Origin: Bacillota bacterium
GTDB taxonomy: Bacteria; Bacillota; Clostridia; Christensenellales; SZUA-584
NCBI GenBank assembly: GCA_023441905.1
Contig: JAEZNC010000036.1
Location: forward strand, 1 to 6,522
Direction: 5' to 3'
DNA: 6,522 bases
The position numbers and the translations under genes were made by a program. Below, piece by piece: positions 1 through 6,447 of the stretch. The notes under the pieces were generated by a model, which did no database searches, had not been told where the DNA came from, and saw only the letters and a list, made by a program, of their open reading frames with translations. Within the stretch, counting starts at the first letter, position 1; each line of letters starts with the position of its first letter.

Positions 1-191
1 AAAACGTCACCAAGGAATACTTCTTCGATTTAATCAACGAACGCAGCGCCGCAGGCCGCAAAACGGTGATTGTGACCAACTTGCCGTTTCACGAGCTCGA
101 CGAACGCTACGGCGAGCGTATTTTTTCTCGGCTCATGGATACCCGTTTCTCCCAAAAGATACTGTTCAAGGGCAAGGATATCCGGTATTAG
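1..191 (+). CDS. DnaC/IstB-like ATP-binding protein (helicase loader type), 3' end only
   Basis: Only the last 62 codons are present; the gene begins outside the window and the first complete codon starts at base 3. The peptide contains KTVIVTNLPFHEL followed by ERYGERIFSRLMD and ends in KGKDIRY. In DnaC/DnaI-type AAA+ ATPases this arrangement is the sensor-1 strand ending in TN, followed by an E-R-x-x-S-R-L stretch with the arginine finger region and a short C-terminal strand ending in DIR. Such proteins load the replicative helicase or assist transposases (IstB). The Walker A and B motifs lie outside the window, so a replication role and an IstB role cannot be told apart. No insertion-sequence ends are seen beside it. 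The pepF SD begins 43 bases after its stop, and no terminator is visible between them, so read-through into pepF is possible. Confidence 0.72.
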   Translation, partial: NVTKEYFFDLINERSAAGRKTVIVTNLPFHELDERYGERIFSRLMDTRFSQKILFKGKDIRY

Positions 192-234
192 GCACACAAA
201 TGGGGCATAATGTTAGGCATAAGCATAAAGTTTC

Positions 235-239
235 GGAGG
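235..239 (+). promoter_or_regulatory. Ribosome binding site deciding the pepF start
   Basis: GGAGG lies 5 bases before the ATG at 245. An in-frame upstream ATG at 200 has no comparable site, and starting there would add 15 residues (rich in His and Lys) unlike the family's N-terminus. The start at 245 is therefore preferred. Confidence 0.8.
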
Positions 240-244
240 ACGCA

Positions 245-2026
245 ATGAAACGCAGTGAAATTGACAATAAGTACAAGTGGAATTTAGGCGATATTTACGC
301 ATCAAATGAAGAATGGGAAAGAGACTTTGCGAAGCTGCAGGGTTATGTACCCGCCATTAAAGATTTAAAGCAGGGCTTCGCGGACAGCGCCCAAAATCTT
401 GTGAGCGCGCTTAAGCGCATCGACGAGCTCTCGCTGATGTGCGAGCGCCTCTACGTTTACGCCAAAATGCGGCGCGACGAGGACAATGCCAATTCGCTTT
501 ATCAGGCGATGACCGACCGTGCGATGTCACTCTACGTGGCGGTGTCGGGAGAAGCGTCGTTTGTGGCGCCCGCCTTGCTTGAACAAAGCGAGGAGACGCT
601 CGAAGGCTATATTAAAGAGGAAAAAGCTCTTGCCCCCTACGCGTTCATGATCCGCGACGTGATGCGCCAAAAGCAGCATGTGCTAAGCGAAGGCGAGGAA
701 AAGCTGCTTTCAATGAGCGGCGATTTCGCCTCGGGTATCCGCGATATTTTCACAATGCTCGATAACGTCGATTTGAAATTCGGCACCGTCGACACGCCTG
801 AAGGGCCGGTGCCATTAACCCACGCCAAATTCATCGAGCTCATGCAGCACCGTGACCGCGAGGTGCGCAAGAACGTTTTTGAAACATATTACAGCGCCTT
901 TAAAGGCATGATCAACACGATTGCCGCCACTTACGCCACAAGCGTAAAAAAAGACGTGTTTTACACGCGCGTACGAAACTACGAGAGCGCGCTCTCCAAA
1001 GCGCTTTTCGGAGACAACGTTCCTGTTTCGCTTTACGACGGCCTGATTAATGCCATACACGACAACCTTGATATCATGTACGACTACATCGATACGCGCC
1101 GCAAGATACTCGGCCTTGACGATATGGCGATGTACGACGTATATGTGCCGCTCATTCCGGATACGGGCAAGAAATACAGCTACGAAGAAGCGATGGACAT
1201 CGTGTTCGAGGCGCTTGCGCCGATGGGCAACGACTATATCGCGCTGTTAAAGCGCGCCTATAACGAAAACTGGATCGATGTGTTTGAGAACGAAGGCAAA
1301 ACGAGCGGCGCTTATTCGTGGGGCGCATATGGCACGCACCCTTATGTGCTGCTCAACCACCGCAGTGATCTTGACAGCGTGTATACCATCGCCCATGAGC
1401 TCGGGCACGCACTGCATTCGTATTACTCGGATGAGAGCCAGCCTTTCCCGCTCGCCTCTTATACGATATTCGTGGCCGAGGTGGCCTCCACCGTTAACGA
1501 GGTGCTTCTGACTCAGCATCTGCTTAAAACAGGTGACGAAGCACTCAAAAAATACGTGCTCAACCACTTTCTCGATCAGTTTCGTACCACCGTGCTGCGG
1601 CAGACGATGTTTGCCGAGTTCGAGCGTATCTCGCACGCAATGTGCGAATCGGGCGAGCCGCTCACGGGTGAGGCGCTCTCCCAAAAATACGCAGAACTCA
1701 ACAAACGCTATTATGGCGATGGCATAAAAACCTGCGACACCATCGCGATTGAATGGGCGCGCATCCCGCATTTTTATAACGCATTCTATGTCTATAAATA
1801 CGCCACCGGCTTCAGCGCCGCCGTAATGATCGCCACCGGCATTTTCGAGGGACGTCCGGGCGTTCGCGAAGCCTACCTTGAGTTCTTAAAGAGCGGCGGC
1901 AGCGACTTCCCGCTTGAACTTCTTAAAAAAGCCGGTGTCGATTTCGCAGATGGTGCACCCGTCAAATCCGCAATGGAAACGTTTCGCAAGGCGCTTGCAG
2001 AATTCAAAGATGTGATGGGCGTATAG
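245..2026 (+). CDS. pepF: Oligoendopeptidase F, zinc metallopeptidase family M3B
   Basis: The product is 593 residues from the ATG at 245, close to the usual length of about 600 for PepF. It is a cytoplasmic zinc endopeptidase that cuts short peptides. The N-terminus KWNLGDIYAS matches the family's opening; an N-terminal helical PepF domain covers roughly residues 100-185 and the M3 catalytic domain roughly 200-575. The zinc site is HELGH at residues 384-388: H384 and H388 bind metal and E385 is the catalytic base. The probable third ligand is E412 in AEVASTVNE. The C-terminal motif HFYNAFYVYKYATG (509-522) supplies the substrate-binding His and Tyr residues typical of M3B enzymes. There is no signal peptide or membrane segment. 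The gene follows the DnaC-like gene by 53 bases and precedes the isomerase-like gene by 80 bases. Nothing is truncated and no key residue is missing. Family assignment is firm; the physiological peptides are unknown. Confidence 0.95.
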   Translation: MKRSEIDNKYKWNLGDIYASNEEWERDFAKLQGYVPAIKDLKQGFADSAQNLVSALKRIDELSLMCERLYVYAKMRRDEDNANSLYQAMTDRAMSLYVAVSGEASFVAPALLEQSEETLEGYIKEEKALAPYAFMIRDVMRQKQHVLSEGEEKLLSMSGDFASGIRDIFTMLDNVDLKFGTVDTPEGPVPLTHAKFIELMQHRDREVRKNVFETYYSAFKGMINTIAATYATSVKKDVFYTRVRNYESALSKALFGDNVPVSLYDGLINAIHDNLDIMYDYIDTRRKILGLDDMAMYDVYVPLIPDTGKKYSYEEAMDIVFEALAPMGNDYIALLKRAYNENWIDVFENEGKTSGAYSWGAYGTHPYVLLNHRSDLDSVYTIAHELGHALHSYYSDESQPFPLASYTIFVAEVASTVNEVLLTQHLLKTGDEALKKYVLNHFLDQFRTTVLRQTMFAEFERISHAMCESGEPLTGEALSQKYAELNKRYYGDGIKTCDTIAIEWARIPHFYNAFYVYKYATGFSAAVMIATGIFEGRPGVREAYLEFLKSGGSDFPLELLKKAGVDFADGAPVKSAMETFRKALAEFKDVMGV

Positions 2027-2054
2027 AAAAAGTTTATCATTTCCTTTTTCGCCC
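2017..2054. repeat. Inverted repeat spanning the pepF stop codon
   Basis: GAAAAAG (2026-2032) is complementary to CTTTTTC (2044-2050) across an 11-base loop, and GGGC (2017-2020) can pair with GCCC (2051-2054) around a 5-base bulge. The structure includes the last base of the pepF stop codon and overlaps the presumed -35 region of the next gene. The T run sits inside the stem, so it is not a normal intrinsic terminator; it could slow read-through or be chance. Confidence 0.3.
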
Positions 2055-2068
2055 GTATACGCTATAAT
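2040..2068 (+). promoter_or_regulatory. Probable sigma-A-type promoter of the isomerase-like gene
   Basis: A perfect TATAAT is at 2063-2068, about 39 bases before the ATG at 2107, leaving room for a short leader with the SD. The -35 is poor: with a 17-base spacer it would be TTTCCT at 2040-2045. The -10 is the main support, so the call rests mostly on one hexamer and on the position in an 80-base gap. Confidence 0.5.
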
Positions 2069-2106
2069 ACATCTGTGTCAGTGCAGTCTAAAAAAGGAGG
2101 CCGTAC

Positions 2107-2895
2107 ATGAAGATCTGCTTTTCCACACTCGGATGCCCCGAATGGTCTTTTTCCGATATTGTATCCGTTGCATCCGACCTTGGTTATAACGGCATAGAAA
2201 TTCGTGGCATTCAACACGAGCTATATGCGCCCGCTATGGAGCTTTTCTGTGAAAACCGTATCGAAGAGACAAAGAAAACGCTGAAGCGTCTTTCGCTGGA
2301 GATTCCGTGCCTCACATCCGCATGCAATTTGAACGATGAAACCGATATCGATAAAGCCAAGGCCTACGTGGATACCGCGAGCGCGCTTGGCACACCGTAT
2401 ATCCGCGTGCTCGGTGATTTGTCTCCCGCACCGTCTGCCGATGTCAGTCTCAAAGCGATCACCTCCAATCTTGAGGAAATTATCGACTATGCAAAGGGCA
2501 AGAACGTGATGCCCTTAATAGAAACCAACGGCTTCTTTGCGAAAACCAAATCGCTCGGCGCAATGCTCAAGGCGCTGGCCCACCCCAATGTGGGTATTCT
2601 TTACGACATCAACCATCCCTACCGTTTCTTCGGTGAGGAACCTGCTTACACCATTGACAATCTCGGGCCGTTTATCAAGCATGTGCACATCAAGGATTCT
2701 GTGATGGAAGGGAAAACCGTGCGCTACAAGATGGTCGGCGAAGGCGATCTGCCTGTCGCAAAAACGATCAAACTGCTCGAAAAATCCGGCTATGAAGGGT
2801 TCTATTCACTGGAATGGGTCAAGCGCTGGGATTTCTCGCTCGAAGAGCCGGGTATCGCGTTTGCGCAGTATAAGGAGTTTATGGACGCTCTGTAA
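2107..2895 (+). CDS. Sugar phosphate isomerase/epimerase-like protein (xylose isomerase-type TIM barrel, AP endonuclease 2 superfamily)
   Basis: The product is 262 residues. The start is supported by a strong AAAAAGGAGG SD ending 6 bases before the ATG. The fold is suggested by GYNGIEIRG near residues 26-34 (second barrel strand) and by a set of probable metal ligands in the expected order: E139 in LIETNG, D167 and H170 in YDINHP, H192/H194 in HVHIKD and E236 in SLEW. These match the E-D-H-E divalent-metal site of the D-tagatose 3-epimerase/IolE/IolI group. Members isomerise, epimerise or dehydrate sugars and inositol derivatives in the cytoplasm. The substrate cannot be read from the sequence, and no neighbouring sugar transporter, kinase or dehydrogenase narrows it. 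It appears to be a single-gene unit with its own -10 box upstream and an intrinsic terminator directly downstream. An endonuclease IV role is less likely because no DNA-repair context or full Nfo zinc-site signature is seen. Confidence 0.82.
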   Translation: MKICFSTLGCPEWSFSDIVSVASDLGYNGIEIRGIQHELYAPAMELFCENRIEETKKTLKRLSLEIPCLTSACNLNDETDIDKAKAYVDTASALGTPYIRVLGDLSPAPSADVSLKAITSNLEEIIDYAKGKNVMPLIETNGFFAKTKSLGAMLKALAHPNVGILYDINHPYRFFGEEPAYTIDNLGPFIKHVHIKDSVMEGKTVRYKMVGEGDLPVAKTIKLLEKSGYEGFYSLEWVKRWDFSLEEPGIAFAQYKEFMDAL

Positions 2896-2909
2896 AATAG
2901 ATTTCGCAG

Positions 2910-2934
2910 GCGGGAGGCTCACCTCCCGCTTTTT
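2910..2934 (+). terminator. Intrinsic terminator after the isomerase-like gene
   Basis: A perfect 8-bp GC-rich stem, GCGGGAGG (2910-2917) with CCTCCCGC (2922-2929), has a 4-base loop and is followed by TTTTT (2930-2934). It lies 14 bases after the TAA stop at 2893-2895, the classic position. Confidence 0.92.
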
Positions 2935-3166
2935 CAAATGAGTTTAAAAGTAATCCGCCGGCAACGACCGTGTGCATCATCCGGCTTTAACAACAAAAGC
3001 GGAACGAGCGAGAAATAAAACACCCTCTCTAAGCATTGTTATGTTTGTTTAATATCAATAGATAATATTTTCCGCAGAAGTGAATCCGGCTGAATTGTTT
3101 TTACTAAAATGGCCTCTCTCACGATAGTATGACTTAATATTTATTCTTCGGACTGTCCTTGAATCC
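2935..3166. other. AT-rich gap between convergent genes, no supported gene
   Basis: This stretch separates the plus-strand isomerase unit from the 3' end of the minus-strand SDR gene. It holds only very short ORFs without SD sequences. A weak inverted pair, GCCGG (2957-2961) with CCGGC (2981-2985) across a 19-base loop, could on the minus strand act as an inefficient terminator for the SDR gene, but it lacks a clean T run. I see no RNA gene or mobile-element end. Confidence 0.5.
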
Positions 3167-3889
3167 TTATTTAAATAGTCTCTTGTACATCCATTCCGGC
3201 ATCAGCTTTAAAAATAATGCCACAATGCGCCACCTCCGCGTGACATACCCATGAGCTTTGTGTCGCTTTATCAGCCTACAGATCTGCCTCGCGGCTTCCT
3301 GCGCAGACGCCACCCAGAAAAGCCCTTCCCCCTGCGCCATACGCGTATTGACAAAGCCGGGTTTGATATCTGTGACGATGATTCTTTTGCTGACGCGCGC
3401 CGCTTTAAGCGCAAGCCCTTCAAGGTAGTTAGACATGTAAGCCTTGCTCGCGTTGTACGCGGGGCAAATGCCGCTGCCGCGCAGCGCCGCCACAGACGAT
3501 ATGCCGACCAGGTGCCCTGCTCCCTGCTCAATAAAGCGGTTCATCAATACAGCCGCAAGGCACGTAAACCCCGTGACGTTCACATCAATCGTCTGTCGTT
3601 CCGGCTCTGTGTTGAGCTCCGGGTTTATGCAGCCCGTTCCCGCACAAATCACAGCCAAATCTACGCCGCCCATGGCTTCGATCAGGTTGTGAAGCCGCTG
3701 CTGCGCCTCATCCGCATTGGAGACGTCCATCATCATGATATGTGCTTCTGTTCCTATCTCTGCGGTCAATTCCTCCAGCAGCTGCGTTCGTCTTGCCGCA
3801 AGGCCGATGACGCCATATTCAACAGAAAGCTGTTTGGCAAGCTCTGCGCCGATGCCGCTGCTTGCGCCGATAATAACCGCTCTTTTCAT
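3167..3889 (-). CDS. Short-chain dehydrogenase/reductase (classical SDR)
   Basis: The product is 240 residues, a typical classical SDR length. It is an NAD(P)-dependent oxidoreductase with a Rossmann fold. Residues seen are the cofactor loop GASSGIG (8-14), D55-V56 for the adenine ring, a modified NAG motif reading CAG (82-84), N104, the probable catalytic S132 in GISSVAA, and Y145-x-x-x-K149 in YNASK. R33-R34 after the second strand suggest a preference for NADP(H). PGFVNTRM (from about residue 177) is the usual nucleotide-binding loop after the sixth strand. The last 25 residues are basic and aromatic (RRWRIVALFLKLMPEWMYKRLFK) and could form an amphipathic membrane-associating helix. AAAGGG lies 7 bases before the ATG. 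A terminator separates the gene from jag, so it probably has its own promoter in 3890-3959, though only weak hexamers are visible. The substrate is unknown. Confidence 0.9.
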   Translation of the reverse strand: MKRAVIIGASSGIGAELAKQLSVEYGVIGLAARRTQLLEELTAEIGTEAHIMMMDVSNADEAQQRLHNLIEAMGGVDLAVICAGTGCINPELNTEPERQTIDVNVTGFTCLAAVLMNRFIEQGAGHLVGISSVAALRGSGICPAYNASKAYMSNYLEGLALKAARVSKRIIVTDIKPGFVNTRMAQGEGLFWVASAQEAARQICRLIKRHKAHGYVTRRWRIVALFLKLMPEWMYKRLFK

Positions 3890-3959
3890 AACCGAACCCT
3901 TTCCGATGCGCCGTCTCTTTTTCTACGGATATGCGCGTATTCTCTCTCATATACAAACG

Positions 3960-3982
3960 AAAAAGGAGCGTTTCCGCTCCTT
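3960..3982 (-). terminator. Intrinsic terminator of the rnpA-yidD-yidC-jag operon
   Basis: Read on the minus strand, AAGGAGCG pairs with CGCTCCTT (8 bp) around a GAAA tetraloop, followed by further T residues (3962-3960; five T in a row including the stem end). It starts 9 bases after the jag stop codon. There is no T run in the opposite direction, so it works on the minus strand. Confidence 0.88.
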
Positions 3983-3991
3983 CGTATGCTG

Positions 3992-4915
3992 CTATTTGCT
4001 ATGTGCTTCCTGCGGCGCGTCTTCGGCGCCTTTGAGCGCCACGACCACGCTTCGAAACGGGTCTTCGCCCTCACTGTAGGTATAGACATTATCGTAATCC
4101 TGAAGTGTTGAGTGAAGAATGCGCCGTTCATACGGATTCATCGGCTCCAGGACCACACGTTTGCCTGTTTTTTGCACCTTATCGGCGAGCCTTGCCGCAA
4201 GCCGCCGCAGCGTATCTTCACGCTTTTTGCGGTAGTCCTCGGTATCGAGCATCACCTTCGTATAATCTTCCTTGCCGTTGTTTAAAACAAGACTTGTTAA
4301 GTACTGCAGAGCATCCAACGTTTCTCCGCGGCGCCCGATCAGCATACCCATGCCGCGTCCTGACATGTCGATCTTGAGCAAACCGTCTTCTGTGGCCGAT
4401 TTCAACCGGACGTTAATGCCCATTTTTTCAAACACACCAAGCAGAAATTTCTCCGCCTCATTTTCGGGCTCTTGCGGCACAAAATTCGGGTCTGCGGTTA
4501 TATCCTCGTGTTGATCTCTTCTCTGGTAGTCACGGTGCTGCCCGTTATCGCGGCGCGGCCCGTTATCACGACGCGGCCCGTTGTCACGGCGCGGCCCGCT
4601 GTCGCGCCTGTCTCTCGAGAATGAACTGCCGTTGCGGTCTCTGCGGGGTCCGCTCTGGTCACGCCGCTCACGATAGTCGTGCGGGCGGGCGTGTTCAAAG
4701 CTCTCCTGCGTTTTGATATCTTCCTGCTGCTTTGTGATTGCCGCTCTGATATCGTCTTCCGTTTTTTTCGTGAGACGGACCTTTGCGCTTTTGAAAAGGC
4801 CGCCGCCTTCATCGAGAATTTCTATATTGACTTCATCAATGGACAAATCCATTTTGATAAGACCGCTGAACACAGCCTCATCAACCGTTTTGCCCTTGCA
4901 TTCTAACATGTCCAT
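3992..4915 (-). CDS. jag: Jag/KhpB RNA-binding protein (SpoIIIJ-associated), Jag-N, KH and R3H domains
   Basis: The product is 307 residues from the ATG at 4915. Domains in order: Jag-N at about residues 3-50 (GKTVDEA, then ILDEGGGLFKSAKVRL), a long charged linker at about 55-140, a KH domain at about 150-230 with the GxxG loop GRRG (194-197) inside MLIGRRGETLDALQYL, and an R3H domain at about 235-295 with NPYERRILH, where R264 and H268 form the R-x-x-x-H signature. The protein is cytoplasmic and binds RNA; relatives act with KhpA and the YidC/SpoIIIJ insertase and influence cell division and envelope growth. The family is often near 200-260 residues, and the extra length here is the Arg/Asp-rich linker. 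The start overlaps the yidC stop (TGATG), and the SD GAGGAGG lies within the last yidC codons, 7 bases from the ATG. A TTG one codon earlier is possible but too close to the SD. Confidence 0.95.
   Translation of the reverse strand: MDMLECKGKTVDEAVFSGLIKMDLSIDEVNIEILDEGGGLFKSAKVRLTKKTEDDIRAAITKQQEDIKTQESFEHARPHDYRERRDQSGPRRDRNGSSFSRDRRDSGPRRDNGPRRDNGPRRDNGQHRDYQRRDQHEDITADPNFVPQEPENEAEKFLLGVFEKMGINVRLKSATEDGLLKIDMSGRGMGMLIGRRGETLDALQYLTSLVLNNGKEDYTKVMLDTEDYRKKREDTLRRLAARLADKVQKTGKRVVLEPMNPYERRILHSTLQDYDNVYTYSEGEDPFRSVVVALKGAEDAPQEAHSK
4543..4596. repeat. 18-bp tandem repeat, three units, inside jag
   Basis: Three consecutive 18-bp units (4543-4560, 4561-4578, 4579-4596) differ at only a few bases and are followed by a decayed partial unit to about 4614. 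Each encodes the hexapeptide RRDNGP in a permuted register in the Jag linker. The unit length is a multiple of three, so copy-number change would keep the frame. Confidence 0.9.
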
Positions 4916-5865
4916 CAAGTTGCCTCCTCAATGACACCCTGCTTTTGCTTGGCATCACGCCGCTTATAATACCAGTTCACAATCAGCGACTGAGCCAGCG
5001 CGTATAGGTTGGCGAACAGCCAGTAAATTGAGAATGCGGTATTGGCTGTTGCGCAGATCCATATTGAAAACAGCGGGAAGAACCACAGCATAAACTTGCT
5101 GTTACCCGCCTGAGGCGTCTGCCCCATTGTGAGCTTTTGCTGTACGAATAAGGATACGCCCGCGAGTATCGGCAGTATGAACCAGCCGTTCGTGTAAAGC
5201 GGGCCGTTTGCATCCGCAAGATTGTTGTATTGAAGTATGCTCGTGGTTAAGACCTCGTATCCTGAACCGCCCTGCAACCCGACTGTCAGGTTGAAATCCA
5301 GCAAATTAGACTGCGCCAGCATGTGCATCGACTGCGGCGTGATATACGACGCGTTGGTCTGCACGAACGTGGCAAACTCAGCGGATGTGGGCATAATCGG
5401 CGAAAGCATTGAATCCGGCTGCCAGAAGTTATTCACCCAGAGCCAGTTCGGCAGCGAATAATAAGCTTGTCCGAGATGTTGGGCATTGAGCATCAGCGCC
5501 ACCGTCTGTTCCGCGGCCAGCACGCGCATCGCACCGAAAAACGCAAAGAATATCGGCATTGTGATGAGCATTCGCAGGCATCCCGCAAGCGGCCTCACGC
5601 CTTCCTTTTTGAAAAGCTCCTGCTGCTTTTTTTGCAGCTGCTGCGGATTGTTGGCGTAACGCTTCTTCATCGAATCGATCATCGGCTGTATCTGTGCCAT
5701 CTTGCGCGCACTCTTTTTTTGTCTCAGATCAAGGGGAAGTATGAGCAGCCTGACCAGTATTGTCACAATAATTATGGCCACAGAATAGTCCTGTACCATG
5801 CCGTAGACCCATTTGAGCACCAGCACGAAAAAGTCTGAGATAAAATTATTACTTAGAAAATCCAA
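4915..5865 (-). CDS. yidC: Membrane protein insertase YidC/Oxa1 (SpoIIIJ type)
   Basis: The product is 316 residues. YidC inserts membrane proteins alone or with SecYEG. Visible parts: an amphipathic stretch (about 8-23), a first membrane segment (27-45) carrying the conserved groove arginine R39 in TILVRLLILPL, a charged cytoplasmic helical hairpin (46-95, Lys/Gln-rich), a second segment (about 97-118), then membrane segments at about 227-243, 258-274 and 277-297, and a basic tail. NTAFSIYWLFANLYALAQS matches the last conserved segment of the family. There is no lipobox cysteine and no Gram-negative P1 domain. The loop at about 120-226 is unusually long. The start is TTG at 5865: an in-frame TGA lies six codons upstream, there is no in-frame ATG between, and the next ATG (residue 23) would remove the N-terminal segment. 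It lies 31 bases after yidD, and its stop overlaps jag. Confidence 0.94.
   Translation of the reverse strand: MDFLSNNFISDFFVLVLKWVYGMVQDYSVAIIIVTILVRLLILPLDLRQKKSARKMAQIQPMIDSMKKRYANNPQQLQKKQQELFKKEGVRPLAGCLRMLITMPIFFAFFGAMRVLAAEQTVALMLNAQHLGQAYYSLPNWLWVNNFWQPDSMLSPIMPTSAEFATFVQTNASYITPQSMHMLAQSNLLDFNLTVGLQGGSGYEVLTTSILQYNNLADANGPLYTNGWFILPILAGVSLFVQQKLTMGQTPQAGNSKFMLWFFPLFSIWICATANTAFSIYWLFANLYALAQSLIVNWYYKRRDAKQKQGVIEEAT
4923..4929 (-). promoter_or_regulatory. Ribosome binding site of jag, inside the yidC coding end
   Basis: GAGGAGG on the minus strand codes for the Glu-Glu near the YidC C-terminus and sits 7 bases before the jag ATG. Together with the TGATG junction it indicates translational coupling and favours the ATG at 4915 over the TTG at 4918. 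Confidence 0.8.
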
Positions 5866-5874
5866 TCGATTGGT

Positions 5875-5879
5875 CCTCC
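5875..5879 (-). promoter_or_regulatory. Ribosome binding site supporting the yidC TTG start
   Basis: GGAGG on the minus strand lies 9 bases before the TTG at 5865, within the short gap after yidD. With the in-frame stop just upstream, it makes the TTG the only sensible start. Confidence 0.8.
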
Positions 5880-5897
5880 ATCATCATTTCAAACGCT

Positions 5898-6107
5898 TCA
5901 AGGAACAGGGTCATACCCGCCCTTGCAAAATGGATTGCACCGCAGTATACGCCAGATACTCAGCCCCAGACCTTTGAGTGCACCATGCTTTTTAATTGCT
6001 TCCACCGCGTAATCCGAACAGGTCGGCGTGAACCGGCACGACCGTCGGGTGTATGGCGAAATGGCTTTTTTGTAAAACCATATTATGCCAAGCAATACAC
6101 GTTTCAT
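5898..6107 (-). CDS. yidD: Membrane protein insertion efficiency factor YidD
   Basis: The product is 69 residues from the ATG at 6107, the usual size for this small basic protein. It is a membrane-associated helper encoded between rnpA and yidC in most bacteria and improves insertion of YidC substrates. The family signature is clear: an amphipathic N-terminal helix (about 4-16), then SPYTRRSCRFTPTCSDYA (17-34) with conserved C24 and C30, the HG pair at 41-42, and the end RCNPFCKGGYDPVP with C57 and C61. The frame stays open to an ATG at 6143, but the ATG at 6107 fits the family's N-terminus and forms an ATGA overlap with the rnpA stop (6106-6104), so translation is probably coupled. The SD is weak (a GGGG run 11 bases upstream), which fits coupling. 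Confidence 0.95.
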   Translation of the reverse strand: MKRVLLGIIWFYKKAISPYTRRSCRFTPTCSDYAVEAIKKHGALKGLGLSIWRILRCNPFCKGGYDPVP

Positions 6108-6442
6108 TCTTTCAATTGCCCCGCTCTTTTCAGCAGCTTGCACATGGAAAGCAGTATCTCCTGATACGTCATGTCCCTAATCTCTATGCGCGGCGTAAAA
6201 ATGAGCAGACAGTTCGGATTCACATCATCAAGCACCGAGAAAAAAGCCTCTTTCATTCTGCGCTTAATCCGGTTTCTCACCACACTGTTGCCAAGCTTTT
6301 TAGAAACAGAAAAGCCAACTTTCAGATGCGGTGTTTTGGTCGGCACACAGACGAGCACCATGGCTTTATCAGAAACGGATTTTCCTCTTCTGTACACATA
6401 TCTGAATTCTTTATTGCGCCTTAGCGAATATTCGCGCCTCAA
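6104..6442 (-). CDS. rnpA: Ribonuclease P protein component
   Basis: The product is 112 residues, normal for RnpA, the basic protein that binds the RNase P RNA and helps recognise the 5' leader of precursor tRNA. The N-terminus (REYSLRRNKEFRYVYRRG) matches the family opening. The central RNR signature is at about 52-67 (NSVVRNRIKRRMKEAF, with R56, N57, R58, K60 and R61), after GFSVSKKLG, and the C-terminal helix is basic. The start is TTG at 6442: the codon just before it is a TAG stop, and the next in-frame ATG (residue 28) would remove conserved sequence. It is the first gene of the rnpA-yidD-yidC-jag block. A hairpin terminator lies about 40 bases upstream, so expression may rely on read-through from an upstream gene (rpmH by synteny) or on a promoter I cannot identify. 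Confidence 0.96.
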   Translation of the reverse strand: MRREYSLRRNKEFRYVYRRGKSVSDKAMVLVCVPTKTPHLKVGFSVSKKLGNSVVRNRIKRRMKEAFFSVLDDVNPNCLLIFTPRIEIRDMTYQEILLSMCKLLKRAGQLKE

Positions 6443-6447
6443 CTATA

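Noticed and set aside
1..191. The DnaC/IstB-like fragment as part of an IS21-type element
   Set aside because: No terminal inverted repeats or transposase sequence are seen, and the next gene is an ordinary pepF; the C-terminus fits a chromosomal helicase loader equally well.
205..228. GCATAA occurring three times before pepF (205-210, 217-222, 223-228)
   Set aside because: Hexamer repeats this short in a 53-base gap are easily chance; no promoter or operator arrangement fits them convincingly.
1247..1771. 174-codon minus-strand open frame inside pepF
   Set aside because: It lies opposite the catalytic region of a firm M3B peptidase and shows no recognisable domain or ribosome binding site.
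2938..3018. 26-codon plus-strand ORF just after the terminator
   Set aside because: No SD, it starts right after a strong terminator, and it resembles no known small protein.
2979..3091. ATCCGGCT present twice in the convergent gap (2979-2986 and 3084-3091)
   Set aside because: An 8-base match over this distance is not significant, and no flanking similarity extends it.
3251..4111. 286-codon plus-strand open frame running antisense to the SDR gene and into the jag end
   Set aside because: It is rich in Arg, Cys and His in a pattern typical of a shadow frame, has no SD, crosses the jag terminator, and lies opposite two clear protein families.
4543..4614. Tandem repeats considered as a CRISPR array
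   Set aside because: The units are 18 bp, directly adjacent without spacers, and encode in-frame RRDNGP repeats in Jag.
5467..5838. 123-codon plus-strand open frame inside yidC
   Set aside because: It is the His/Arg-rich complement of a membrane protein gene, with no start signal.
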